The notes under the pieces are model-generated. The model searched no databases and had not been told where the DNA came from. It worked only from the letters and a program-made list of their open reading frames with translations. Below are positions 37,300-46,317 of a stretch of 61,837 nt of DNA, piece by piece. The stretch comes from Lachnospiraceae bacterium (GTDB lineage Bacteria > Bacillota_A > Clostridia > Lachnospirales > Lachnospiraceae): contig JAIKXV010000126.1 of assembly GCA_024683935.1 (NCBI GenBank), forward strand, positions 1-61,837, in the 5' to 3' direction. A program made the translations under genes and the position numbers. Numbering within the stretch: the first letter of the stretch is position 1; the number at the start of each line of letters is the position of its first letter.

Positions 37300-37989
37300 A
37301 TGAAAACAATAGGCCTTATCGGAGGAATGAGTTGGGAGAGCACCATTCCGTATTACAAAATAATCAATGAATATGTTGGAAAGGAACTTGGAGATCTCCA
37401 CAGCGCAAGGATAGTCTTATACAGTGTCGAATTTTCTGAACTTGAAAAATATATGTCCTCAGGGGAATGGGACAAAATAGCCGGAGTTCTTACGGATGCC
37501 GCAGTAAAACTTGAAAAAGCCGGCGCTGATGTAATTCTTATTTGTACAAACACCATGCATAAGCTTTTTCCCGGTATACAGGAAAAAGTCTCAGCTCCCA
37601 TGATCCATATCGCGGATGCAACGGCTGACGAACTTGACAGGAACGGGATAAAGAAAGTTGCTCTCCTCGGAACAAAGTACACGATGACAGAGGATTTCTA
37701 CAAGTCCCGGCTGATCAACAGGGGATTCGAAGTCCTTATCCCCGATGAAGAGGATATTCAACTTGTTAACAGCGTTATCTTTGACGAACTCTGCAAGGGC
37801 ATCATCAAAGACAGTTCAAGAAAAGCCTACTCAGCTATAATATCAAAGCTGAAGGATGCCGGTGCCGAAGGAGTGATCCTGGGATGTACCGAGATCGGAA
37901 TGCTTATAAAGCAGGAGGATTCTGCTCTCCCGGTATTTGATACTACAGAGATACACGCCATGAGCGCAGCACGTTTTGCTTGCAGCTGA
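37300..37989 (+). CDS. Aspartate/glutamate racemase family protein
   Basis: About 229 residues. MKTIGLIGGMSWEST opens the family pattern. Both catalytic cysteines appear, in ICTNTMHK and LGCTEIG. It would interconvert L- and D-aspartate or a related amino acid without cofactor. ATG 37300 gives the usual N-terminus; the open frame begins at GTG 37270. Its divergent neighbour is a dicarboxylate/amino-acid symporter, a fitting partner. Confidence 0.9.
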   Translation: MKTIGLIGGMSWESTIPYYKIINEYVGKELGDLHSARIVLYSVEFSELEKYMSSGEWDKIAGVLTDAAVKLEKAGADVILICTNTMHKLFPGIQEKVSAPMIHIADATADELDRNGIKKVALLGTKYTMTEDFYKSRLINRGFEVLIPDEEDIQLVNSVIFDELCKGIIKDSSRKAYSAIISKLKDAGAEGVILGCTEIGMLIKQEDSALPVFDTTEIHAMSAARFACS

Positions 37990-38001
37990 GGGTTTCCGAT
38001 C

Positions 38002-40664
38002 TTATTTCCAGGGGCTCTTGCCGTAGCTTCCGGGAGTCCCTGTCCCCTGATCCTTTAAGAATCTGTAGCGGTAGCCGTCCACCTCTATATTGTCAGTATC
38101 GAGAAGCTGCATGGATTCACCGTAGGGCTCCAGTACGTGGAAGAACTGTTCTACATAGTCGCCGTCCTTAATATAGAGGATCCTGGCATCTATACCGTGT
38201 TCACGGGATTTTCCATCCCACCTTAGACCGGTGGTGTCACGGGTCTCTCTGGCTGTTATCCATCCGCTGAAAGATGCGCAGGCCTTTGCATCCGAACTGC
38301 AGCAGGTAAGGTTGCCTGCATTGCTGCACCATGCGACCTTCGAATGAATGCCGTTGAAATTCATCTCTCCGGTTCCATCCATATTGAGCTTTATCCAGGA
38401 ATCATCTTTTCCAAGGGTATCTTCCGGAAGGGTAACCTTTCCTTCCTTGTCAATGCTGTCATAGAGCATATAAGTACCGCTGTCATCCAGCACATGATCA
38501 AAAGTGGACCAGTCAGGAAGCTCTCCCTTTGCTATCATCTTCTTAAAATATTCCTGTTGCTTATCGTAGACTTCCTTATAGCACTCCTGTCTGTCCACGT
38601 GGTCTATGGGTTTACCATCCACTTCAAGGATCTCGAACCTTAAGAATGTTCCGTTAGGACCTGCACCTTTTCCGAGACCTATAACTCCGTCACCGCTGAT
38701 CAGCTGCCATTTTCCATCGGCATATGCAAGATTGTAAACGAATGCACCATTGGCGGCTTCGGTCAGGTCATCTATCTGCTCCTGAACATTATCGGGTATC
38801 TCTTCACCGGCATAGTCATCAGCATTTCTGCTCTTCGTATAGTTTTCCACATGATTCCTGTTATAGACATCCTCGTAAGACTTGTAGTTATCACAGTAAA
38901 GATCTGTATCTCCGACGATCACCGTGACGCAGGGAATGCCTGCAGCGACACACATATCCCGCATGAGATATGCCCGCCCCTCGTTGTATATGCCGTGGCC
39001 CTTAAGGGATTTTCTGATATCTTCCTTCTTATCAACCCATTCGGGATCAACATATTTTGTGTCATATCTGCCGGTCTCATAATCATAGAGGTAATCTGCA
39101 CGGCAGAACTGGCTTATCCTTTCAAGTATCCTTGTTTTGTCCGTGTCCGTATCAAGAACGAAATCATTCAGTTTCTTTATATCTGAATCCTTGCCGCTTA
39201 TCATCTTGTAATCTTTTGCATCTGTGCTCAAGGAGTCACGAAGGTTAAGATAGTCCTTAAGGTTTGCGTTACAGAAAGCGGGGCCGTATTCAAAGTATTC
39301 TATGCTTCCAAGAGAGTCGGTGGCAGCTATGCCATGGTGACAGAACATGGCATGTCCCAGAGCAGCGCAGCCAAATCCCGCATGGGTCGCATAGATATCC
39401 TGACCGAATTTGCCGGTATCAGGTTCTATATATACCGGGAACATATCCGGTGCACAGTGAAAGATCTTCAGCTTATTCGCATCATAAAGGCCAAACTTGA
39501 TCTCATATGTTCCTATGCCGTCAAAGCCTCTGGGATAGTCGATCTCTGTTACATCAGGTTCAATATAGTCTATATGTCCGTTTGAGGGCTCAAAATAAAT
39601 GTTTCCACCCTTCATGGGGATCTTTACATCCCTGGGAGTGGGAGCAAATCCGGTCAGACCATCAGGAACATCCCCGCTTTTGATCTTCAGATCAGGAGTT
39701 TCACCAGCTTTCTTAAGTGCTGTATCAGCATCTACGCCATCACGGGCAAAGATCAGTGTATCGAACTTTGTCTTTACAAAGAGAACATCTCCGTCAGCAG
39801 CCACAGAATAGGGGTAGAGAGGCTCTGTTACTTCCGTGTACTTTGTTATAGCGCCATAAATATCATCAAGAAAGTAGCTGCCGTCATGAAGGTCGCTGGT
39901 TCCCATGTTAAAATCCACCTCGCCTCCGACGCCGGACTGCAGCCAGTATTCATCATAGCCGCCTTTCTTTAAGTCGCTGCCGGAGATGCGTTTACCCATA
40001 TCTTCAACAGCTGCCAGATGGAACATACAGTCAGCAGGAACAGGCACCTGCCCGAACGTTACGTCATTGCTTTCGCCAGTCTCAATACCGTTGTTATCTC
40101 CTGTATCTGCAGTGATCGAAGCGGCATCCTTTATGGCATTGCCTTCTTTATAGCTGTTATATGCCATTGCACCGTCCACACCTTCGCGTACATAGTAGTA
40201 CTTTACTGCGCCCCCCGCCCTGATCAACGATGAGGACATCGCCCTGTACTTCAAAAGTATAGAGATTATTTCCGAAAACACTGATATTACCGTTTTCATC
40301 CCAGGTAATATCATTATTTGCGGTTTTGGTTCCGGATACACTCTGACCCATCTTGCCGGTGTGATCTTCTTCCAGAAATACGAAACCTGTCATTCCCAGT
40401 TCGTCATGAGGTATTTCTACTGAATATTCGCCTCCGGCGGCATAGGTCCAGAGGTCATAATGTCCTGCTATCCGGGCGGGCTCCACCGCGTCCTTCTCTT
40501 CTGTTCCGCCCTCCGCAGGATCAGCTTCTGTGTTATCTGCTGCAGAATCCGTCTGGTCTGCACCGGATGACGTGTCACTGGTTCTTGTAGCCGCATCCTG
40601 TAACCAGTGCTGCCGCCATGACAACGACAAGAATAATAGAAATAAACCTCTTTATTGCCTTCAT
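38002..40664 (-). pseudogene. Large lipoprotein, frameshifted twice
   Basis: ATG 40664 (after GGAGG) encodes MKAIKRFISIILVVV then MAAALVTGCG, a lipoprotein signal. Near 40589 an extra base shifts to the frame TRTSDTSSGADQ, an acidic linker, then GHYDLWTYAAGGEYSVEIP. At a run of six C (40211-40216 on +) a second +1 shift moves to the frame AVKYYYVREGVDG that continues to 38002. Repaired, it would be about 886 residues. The middle contains EGRAYLMRDMCVAAGIPCV, like a transglutaminase region but without the expected Cys. Real decay or sequencing error cannot be separated here. Function is unknown. Confidence 0.7.
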
Positions 40665-40868
40665 ATTCCCTCCGTTCGCCTCCTGATATGATATTTAGGC
40701 TCTTCCTGATTTATTTTGACATAAATTATAATTGCTGTCACACGAAAGGCAGGATGAAATGAGGGGGTTCGGTATATTTAGTTATCAGGGTTATGTTATG
40801 ATTGAATAAAAACATGACATGCCGTTGTCTGGTTAGGGCGGGTAAGATAGTGAGAAGAGGGTGATCAA

Positions 40869-41786
40869 ATGAAGATAGACAGACTCATAGGAATATTATC
40901 AATACTGCTGCAGAAAAAAATGACCACGGCTCCGGAGCTGGCGGATCATTTTGAGGTGTCCAGAAGGACGATCAACAGGGATATCGAGGCGCTCTGCAAA
41001 GCAGGAATACCGATTCAGACGCTGCAGGGAAATGGTGGCGGCATCAGCATTATGAGCGGCTACCGGATGGACAGGACCTTACTGACATCCCGGGATATGC
41101 AGATGATCCTTGCCGGTTTAAGAAGCCTGGACAGCGTAAGCGGGAACAGGTATTACGAGCAGTTAATGGAAAAGATCCAGGCGGGATCCTCTGAATTTGT
41201 TAACGGCAGGGATTCCATACTGATCGATCTGTCATCGTGGAACCGTAACAGGCTTGCGGCGAAGATAGGTCTTATACAGGATGCGGTTGAACTGCAAAAG
41301 AGGATCCGCTTTGACTACTATTCGCCGGGCGGCGAAACAAAGAGGGAGATAGAACCGTATTATCTGATCTTCAAGTGGTCCAGCTGGTATGTCTATGGAT
41401 TCTGTCTGCTGAGGAAGGATTTCAGGCTTTTCAAGCTGGAACGGATGGACGGGATCGTACACGGAGATGAATTTGAAAGAAGAAGAGAGATCCCTATGCC
41501 GGAACTTTCAAATGAAAAGGTCTTCCCTCCAAGAGGCAGGGTTAAGGCTGTATTTGATCCTTCCATGAAATGGCAGCTGGTTGAAGAATATGGCGTGGGT
41601 TCCTTTGAAGAACAGCCGGATGGAACGCTTCTCTTTGAACATGAGTACGCAGATGATGAAGGCCTGATATCGTGGATACTTTCATGCAGGGACAAGGCTA
41701 CTGTACTTGAGCCGGACTCTGTCAGGGAAAAGCTGTATCATATCGCCAATGAAATGACAGCAAAGTACGGTGGGAAAGGAGAATGA
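40869..41786 (+). CDS. YafY-type HTH-WYL transcriptional regulator
   Basis: 305 residues. An HTH_11 winged helix at the N-terminus (MKIDRLIGILSILLQKK, then ADHFEVSRRTINRDIEAL) is followed by a WYL domain (YYLIFKWSSWYVYGFC, KLERMDGI) and a WCX-like end. It is the second WYL regulator in the window, of a different subtype from the one at 6382. GAGGGTGATCAA precedes the ATG. Confidence 0.9.
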   Translation: MKIDRLIGILSILLQKKMTTAPELADHFEVSRRTINRDIEALCKAGIPIQTLQGNGGGISIMSGYRMDRTLLTSRDMQMILAGLRSLDSVSGNRYYEQLMEKIQAGSSEFVNGRDSILIDLSSWNRNRLAAKIGLIQDAVELQKRIRFDYYSPGGETKREIEPYYLIFKWSSWYVYGFCLLRKDFRLFKLERMDGIVHGDEFERRREIPMPELSNEKVFPPRGRVKAVFDPSMKWQLVEEYGVGSFEEQPDGTLLFEHEYADDEGLISWILSCRDKATVLEPDSVREKLYHIANEMTAKYGGKGE

Positions 41787-41803
41787 ACCACTAACCCTCC
41801 GTC
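41784..41803. repeat. Possible degenerate copy of the GGGGTTAGCGG repeat
   Basis: TGAACCACTAACCCTCCGTC resembles TGAACCGCTAACCCCGTCC at 2918-2936 with a substitution and an insertion. It sits exactly where a truncated gene ends. Chance similarity is possible. Confidence 0.3.
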
Positions 41804-42345
41804 TGCTCGATCCGGCGTAGTTTATCTTTCCTTATCACGAGCCAGTTCCTCCATGTCGGCATGATGAGGATCAGGGAAGGGTCAGTTTCAAAGTGATGAA
41901 GACCGTCGAAGCGGCAGAGACCTGTATAACGGACATGGCCTTCCGGGTAGCCGAAGTGCTTCCGGATATACTCATATTCGGGGTAAGCGCCGCAGAGGAA
42001 GCGGCTGATCTGAACAGAGGAGGACAGATATAGGATCCAGTGCCGCAGGCTGCCGTATTCCACCGTATCCCCAAGTGCGGCAACTTTTTCAAAGTCGGGA
42101 GAATTCCTGCGGATCGCGTAGATACACTCCTGCTCGGGGTGCTTTTCCTTTACAAATCTGAAGAACCAGAAGCCGTTGTCTCTCGCCTCGTTCTCATCCT
42201 CCGATACGACCCAGAGATTACGGTGGGTACGCCGGTAAAGTAATGCGGCAAGTGCTGCCACAGGGAGCTTCCACGCCCGGAGGAGATCCCGCAGGCGGAC
42301 ATACTTTAGAAGATCAAAAAGTTTTCGGATCTGAGATCTGTTCAC
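41791..42345 (-). pseudogene. CDP-glycerol glycerophosphotransferase-like remnant
   Basis: 184 residues, against about 380 or more in TagB/TagF-like enzymes. The N-terminal part has LWVVSEDENEARDNGFWFF, then KHPEQECIYAI. LYLSSSVQISRFLCGAYPEYEYI joins two regions that are normally separated by about 50 residues, including the acceptor His loop (QHG). RYTGLCRFDGLH and IMPTWRNW follow, and the protein ends early. An in-frame internal deletion plus C-terminal truncation should abolish teichoic-acid-type polymerase activity. Confidence 0.7.
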
Positions 42346-42438
42346 GGTTTCCCCTCTCTCAATCAGAGGCCTTGAAAAAACGTTAGTCTATGGGCGTTTA
42401 GGAGCATAGCACAGCAGCCTTAAAGAAACAAGGTTTTA

Positions 42439-42467
42439 TTCACAGGCATCAAAAACCATGCTATACT
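42439..42467 (+). promoter_or_regulatory. Promoter for the glycosyltransferase gene
   Basis: TTCACA (42439-42444), 17-bp spacer, TATACT (42462-42467), 64 bp before the chosen ATG. Confidence 0.6.
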
Positions 42468-42530
42468 TTTTTAACTGAAAAGACTGTGGAAGCGGTGATT
42501 TCTATATCATTCGGAGGGAGTGTTTCCTTA

Positions 42531-43532
42531 ATGAAGCTTGCACTGCTTGGAAAATTTCATACCGAAAACGGGATGGGGCTTGCCAACATAGAAATAAAAA
42601 AAGAGCTGGAAGCATTCTATGAAGTGAGCTATTCCAAAGAAACCAGGCTTTTAAGGAGGCTATGGGAGCTCTGCGGCCTGGTTCTTTGCTGTGATGTCCT
42701 TGTAATTTGCACCTCTGCCTTTGTGAACTATCCGGCTGTATGGCTGGCGGAATTACAGAAGAAAAGGTACGTCTATCTCATGCACGGATTAGTGTCTTAT
42801 GAGAATTGTATCGATTATCCTCCGAATGGCGTACTGCTGACCGGAGCAGTCCGCCGTTATGAGCGTTTTATCCTAAAGCATGCAGGCAGGGTTATCTGTG
42901 TTTCCGAATTGCTCATGAACTGGATCGGGGAGCGTTTTCCCTTCTGTTTGAAAAAGCTCGACTTTGTTTATAATACGGTGGATATAGAGAGATGTGAAAG
43001 TATCCGGCGGAACAGTCCCGGACGGGTACCGGATACAGTCCTTTCTGCCGGAGGCGGGAGGAGACAAAAAAACATTCTCACCGTTGCCTCCGCCCTGGAG
43101 GACAGCAAAAGCGGGTATATTCTTCATGTGGCGGGCCGGGAGTTTTCTGAAGCCGGAGAAATCCGTTCTCACAGGAATGTTGTATGGCACGGGAACATAC
43201 CTCACGATGATTTCCTTGCCCTGATGGCCGCGAGTTCGCTCTATGTCCAGAACAGCACCTATGAAACCTTCGGTATTGCAGTGGTAGAGGCACTGTTCTG
43301 CGGATGCAGCATCCTGGTTTCGGAAAATACAGGATGTCTTCCGCTGTTTGGCAGTATCCGTGACGAGGATATCATCCGTGACGTGCATGATAAAGAAGAA
43401 ATCAGCCGGAAGATACGACATCTTATGACGCATCCCAACAATGCCCGTTTGAGAGAAGGTTTTTCTGCTGATCTCGTCTCCGCAGAGTACCGGTCAAAGA
43501 AACTGAAAGAGATCATAGACAGCGTTTTATAA
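42531..43532 (+). CDS. Glycosyltransferase family 4-like protein
   Basis: About 333 residues, GT-B fold. The second Rossmann domain shows FVYNTVDIERC, SAGGGRRQKNI and NSTYETFGIAVVEALFCG, which holds the E-x7-E donor-binding pair. It likely adds a sugar to a cell-surface glycan or lipid. ATG 42531 follows GGAGGGAG; the open frame begins at GTG 42486, which lies too close to the promoter. No glycan cluster surrounds it. Confidence 0.85.
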   Translation: MKLALLGKFHTENGMGLANIEIKKELEAFYEVSYSKETRLLRRLWELCGLVLCCDVLVICTSAFVNYPAVWLAELQKKRYVYLMHGLVSYENCIDYPPNGVLLTGAVRRYERFILKHAGRVICVSELLMNWIGERFPFCLKKLDFVYNTVDIERCESIRRNSPGRVPDTVLSAGGGRRQKNILTVASALEDSKSGYILHVAGREFSEAGEIRSHRNVVWHGNIPHDDFLALMAASSLYVQNSTYETFGIAVVEALFCGCSILVSENTGCLPLFGSIRDEDIIRDVHDKEEISRKIRHLMTHPNNARLREGFSADLVSAEYRSKKLKEIIDSVL

Positions 43533-43557
43533 ATCATAGAAGTCACCCGGAGGATAT

Positions 43558-45540
43558 ATGGACTTTAAATTACATTCTGAATATAAGCCTACAGGCGATC
43601 AGCCGCAGGCAATAGAAAAGCTTGTGAAAGGCTTTAAGGAAGGCAATCAATTCCAGACTTTACTAGGCGTTACGGGTTCCGGAAAGACCTTCACGATGGC
43701 GAACGTGATCGCTGCTCTGAACAAGCCGACTCTGATCATCAGCCACAACAAGACCCTCGCCGGCCAATTGTACTCCGAGATGAAAGAGTTCTTCCCCGAG
43801 AACGCGGTGGAGTATTTTGTGTCCTACTACGACTACTATCAGCCGGAAGCCTATGTGCCTTCCACGGATACGTATATAGAAAAGGACTCTTCCATAAATG
43901 ACGAGATAGATAAGCTGAGACTTGCGGCTACCGCAGCTCTTTCCGAGAGGAAGGATGTGGTGGTTGTTGCCAGTGTTTCCTGCATCTACGGACTGGGTTC
44001 ACCGGATGACTATCTTTCCATGATCATTTCACTCCGGCCCGGACAGGAAAAGGACAGGGATGATGTGATACATGAGCTGGTGAATATCCAGTACACGAGA
44101 AACGACTCTGATTTCCACCGCGGAACCTTCAGGGTGAGGGGGGATGTGCTGGAGATCTTTCCGGCGGAAGAGGATGATACCGCAGTCAGGGTTGAATTCT
44201 TCGGGGATGAAATAGACAGAATAGTGACCATAGATGTTCTGACCGGGGAACCGAAGGAGGAGCTCCGGCAGATATCCATATTCCCGGCGTCCCACTATGT
44301 GATGCCCGCTGAAAAGATAGAAGCCGGTATAAAGAGGATAAAGGAAGAGCTGGACAGCCAGGTTAAGTATTTTAAGAGCCATGACAAGCTGATCGAAGCC
44401 CAGAGGATATCGGAGAGAACCAATTTTGATATGGAAATGCTTCGGGAGACGGGTTTCTGCAGCGGGATAGAAAACTATACGGGTCCCCTTTCCGGGAATC
44501 CCGCAGGAACACCGCCCACCACACTTATGGATTTCTTTCCCGATGATTTCCTGATAATAGTGGATGAGTCCCATATGTCGATCCCCCAGATAGGGGGCAT
44601 GTTCAACGGAAACCTGTCCAGGAAGAATACCCTGGTGGAATACGGCTTCAGGCTGCCATCTGCAAAAGATAACCGGCCCTTATCCTTTGAGGAATTCGAG
44701 GGACACATCAATCAGATGCTCTTTGTTTCCGCGACTCCTGCAGGATATGAAGAGGAGCATGAGCTCCTCCGGGCGGAGCAGATCATACGTCCTACGGGAC
44801 TTCTGGATCCGCCGGTAATTGTCAGGCCCACCGCAGGACAGATAGATGATCTTGTGGGAGAGATCAATAAGACTGTCAGGGACAAGAACAAGGTGCTGGT
44901 CACCACGCTGACAAAGAAGATGGCGGAGGATCTGACCAATTACTTAAGAGAAGCGGGAATAAGGGTGAGGTATCTGCATTCCGATATAGACACCCTTGAG
45001 AGAATAGAGATCATCCGGGATATGAGGCTGGATGTCTTTGATGTGCTGGTGGGTATCAATCTCCTGAGGGAGGGCCTGGATATCCCCGAGATTGCGCTTG
45101 TGGCGGTGCTGGATGCGGATAAGGAAGGGTTCCTACGTTCTGCAACGTCCCTTATACAGACTGTGGGAAGGGCTGCCCGCAATTCCGACGGCAGGGTCAT
45201 CATGTATGCGGATATGATGACAGAATCCATGAAGACCTGTATAGATGAGACAGAGAGAAGGCGGGAGATACAGCAGAAATACAATGAGGAAAACGGCATT
45301 ACTCCCCAGACCATTAAGAAGGCGGTAAGAGACCTTATCACCCTCACCAGATCCATTGAAAAGAGTGAGATGGAATTCAGGAAGGATCCCGAATCCATGG
45401 ACAAGAAGGAACTTGAAAAGCTTATTAAACAGGTGGAAAAGAAGATGAGGGCTGCGGCGGCAGAACTTGATTTTGAAACCGCGGCGGAATTAAGGGACCA
45501 CATGCTGGAATTAAGAACAAACCTCAATTCATTTCTGTAA
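43558..45540 (+). CDS. uvrB: Excinuclease ABC subunit B
   Basis: 660 residues. It has the Walker [16 protein letters not shown], the beta-hairpin [25 protein letters not shown], helicase motifs ([22 protein letters not shown]) and a C-terminal UVR domain ([17 protein letters not shown]). It loads with UvrA at damaged DNA in nucleotide excision repair. CCGGAGG lies before the ATG. Confidence 0.98.
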   Translation: MDFKLHSEYKPTGDQPQAIEKLVKGFKEGNQFQTLLGVTGSGKTFTMANVIAALNKPTLIISHNKTLAGQLYSEMKEFFPENAVEYFVSYYDYYQPEAYVPSTDTYIEKDSSINDEIDKLRLAATAALSERKDVVVVASVSCIYGLGSPDDYLSMIISLRPGQEKDRDDVIHELVNIQYTRNDSDFHRGTFRVRGDVLEIFPAEEDDTAVRVEFFGDEIDRIVTIDVLTGEPKEELRQISIFPASHYVMPAEKIEAGIKRIKEELDSQVKYFKSHDKLIEAQRISERTNFDMEMLRETGFCSGIENYTGPLSGNPAGTPPTTLMDFFPDDFLIIVDESHMSIPQIGGMFNGNLSRKNTLVEYGFRLPSAKDNRPLSFEEFEGHINQMLFVSATPAGYEEEHELLRAEQIIRPTGLLDPPVIVRPTAGQIDDLVGEINKTVRDKNKVLVTTLTKKMAEDLTNYLREAGIRVRYLHSDIDTLERIEIIRDMRLDVFDVLVGINLLREGLDIPEIALVAVLDADKEGFLRSATSLIQTVGRAARNSDGRVIMYADMMTESMKTCIDETERRREIQQKYNEENGITPQTIKKAVRDLITLTRSIEKSEMEFRKDPESMDKKELEKLIKQVEKKMRAAAAELDFETAAELRDHMLELRTNLNSFL

Positions 45541-45559
45541 GATGGCTTGGGAGACGGCT

Positions 45560-46150
45560 TTAAGACAGTCCTCTTACGGGATAGCGGAGCTTTCCGATCT
45601 GTTCCTTTACGTCCCGGAGATTCACGGGCTTTACCAGAAAGCCGCTGGCGGTGGTGGTCCATGCGTCCACGGCGTAATCGGGATAGCTGGTTACAAAGAT
45701 AACATTGGTAAGAGGGTTGATATCCATAAGGGTTTTGCAGAGGTCTATCCCGCTGGATTTGCCTATCTCTATATCGAGAAAAGCGACTGAGATCTGTTTA
45801 TCCAGGGCGAAATCAATGGCTTCGGAGGCTCTCAGGAACCCTGTTATTGAGGCCTGGGGCATAGCTTCCGACAGTACCGGAATGGCGCCGGTAAGAAGTA
45901 TGGACTCATCATCCACAACGATGACTTCCGGAGGAGCCAGATCATCATTTGCAGAATTAGTCAGTACCGAAATATCCACATTTAAAATCTGGGCAAGGCG
46001 GGTCAGCAGGATAAGATCAGGAATACGCCTGCCTGTTTCCCAGTTGGCCACGCTGGATCTGTTCACAAACAGTTTCTGGGCCAGCTGCTGCTGTGAAAGA
46101 TTCTTTTCCGCTCTTAAATTCTTAAGGGTTTCCCCAAAACGATTCGGCAT
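45560..46150 (-). CDS. XRE-type HTH plus response-regulator receiver protein
   Basis: 196 residues. The order is inverted relative to most response regulators: an N-terminal Cro/CI HTH (FGETLKNLRAEKNLSQQQL, then NRSSVANWETGRR) followed by a receiver (VIVVDDESILL, VAFLDIEIG, IFVTSYPDYAV, FLVKP). It should bind DNA and be switched by phosphorylation. It diverges from the kinase operon, and perfect palindromes lie between, so it is the obvious candidate regulator of that operon. It converges with uvrB. Confidence 0.88.
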   Translation of the reverse strand: MPNRFGETLKNLRAEKNLSQQQLAQKLFVNRSSVANWETGRRIPDLILLTRLAQILNVDISVLTNSANDDLAPPEVIVVDDESILLTGAIPVLSEAMPQASITGFLRASEAIDFALDKQISVAFLDIEIGKSSGIDLCKTLMDINPLTNVIFVTSYPDYAVDAWTTTASGFLVKPVNLRDVKEQIGKLRYPVRGLS

Positions 46151-46204
46151 ATTTTTAGGATAATCTGTCCCATGGGATTATTCAATGTCAAAATTAAAAA
46201 TACC

Positions 46205-46219
46205 GTTTCATAATGAAAC
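46205..46219. promoter_or_regulatory. Palindrome in the divergent kinase/regulator promoter region
   Basis: GTTTCAT-A-ATGAAAC is a perfect 15-bp palindrome with a central A. A second imperfect inverted repeat around TCCCATGGGA lies near 46170. TATAAT at 46262-46267 is a -10 for the kinase operon. The palindrome is a candidate XRE-receiver binding site. Confidence 0.5.
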
Positions 46220-46317
46220 ATTTGCCTCGAAAAGAAAGTGCATATGACAGGCTAAATCTGTTATAATATGGCAATGGGGACTGAGGGGATAAATATGAAA
46301 TTGAATTGAATAGAAGT

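Noticed and set aside
38002..40341. 779-residue frame starting MYPEPKPQ as the true lipoprotein start
   Set aside because: Residues before AVKYYY are an out-of-frame reading of the upstream coding sequence; the signal peptide lies at 40664.
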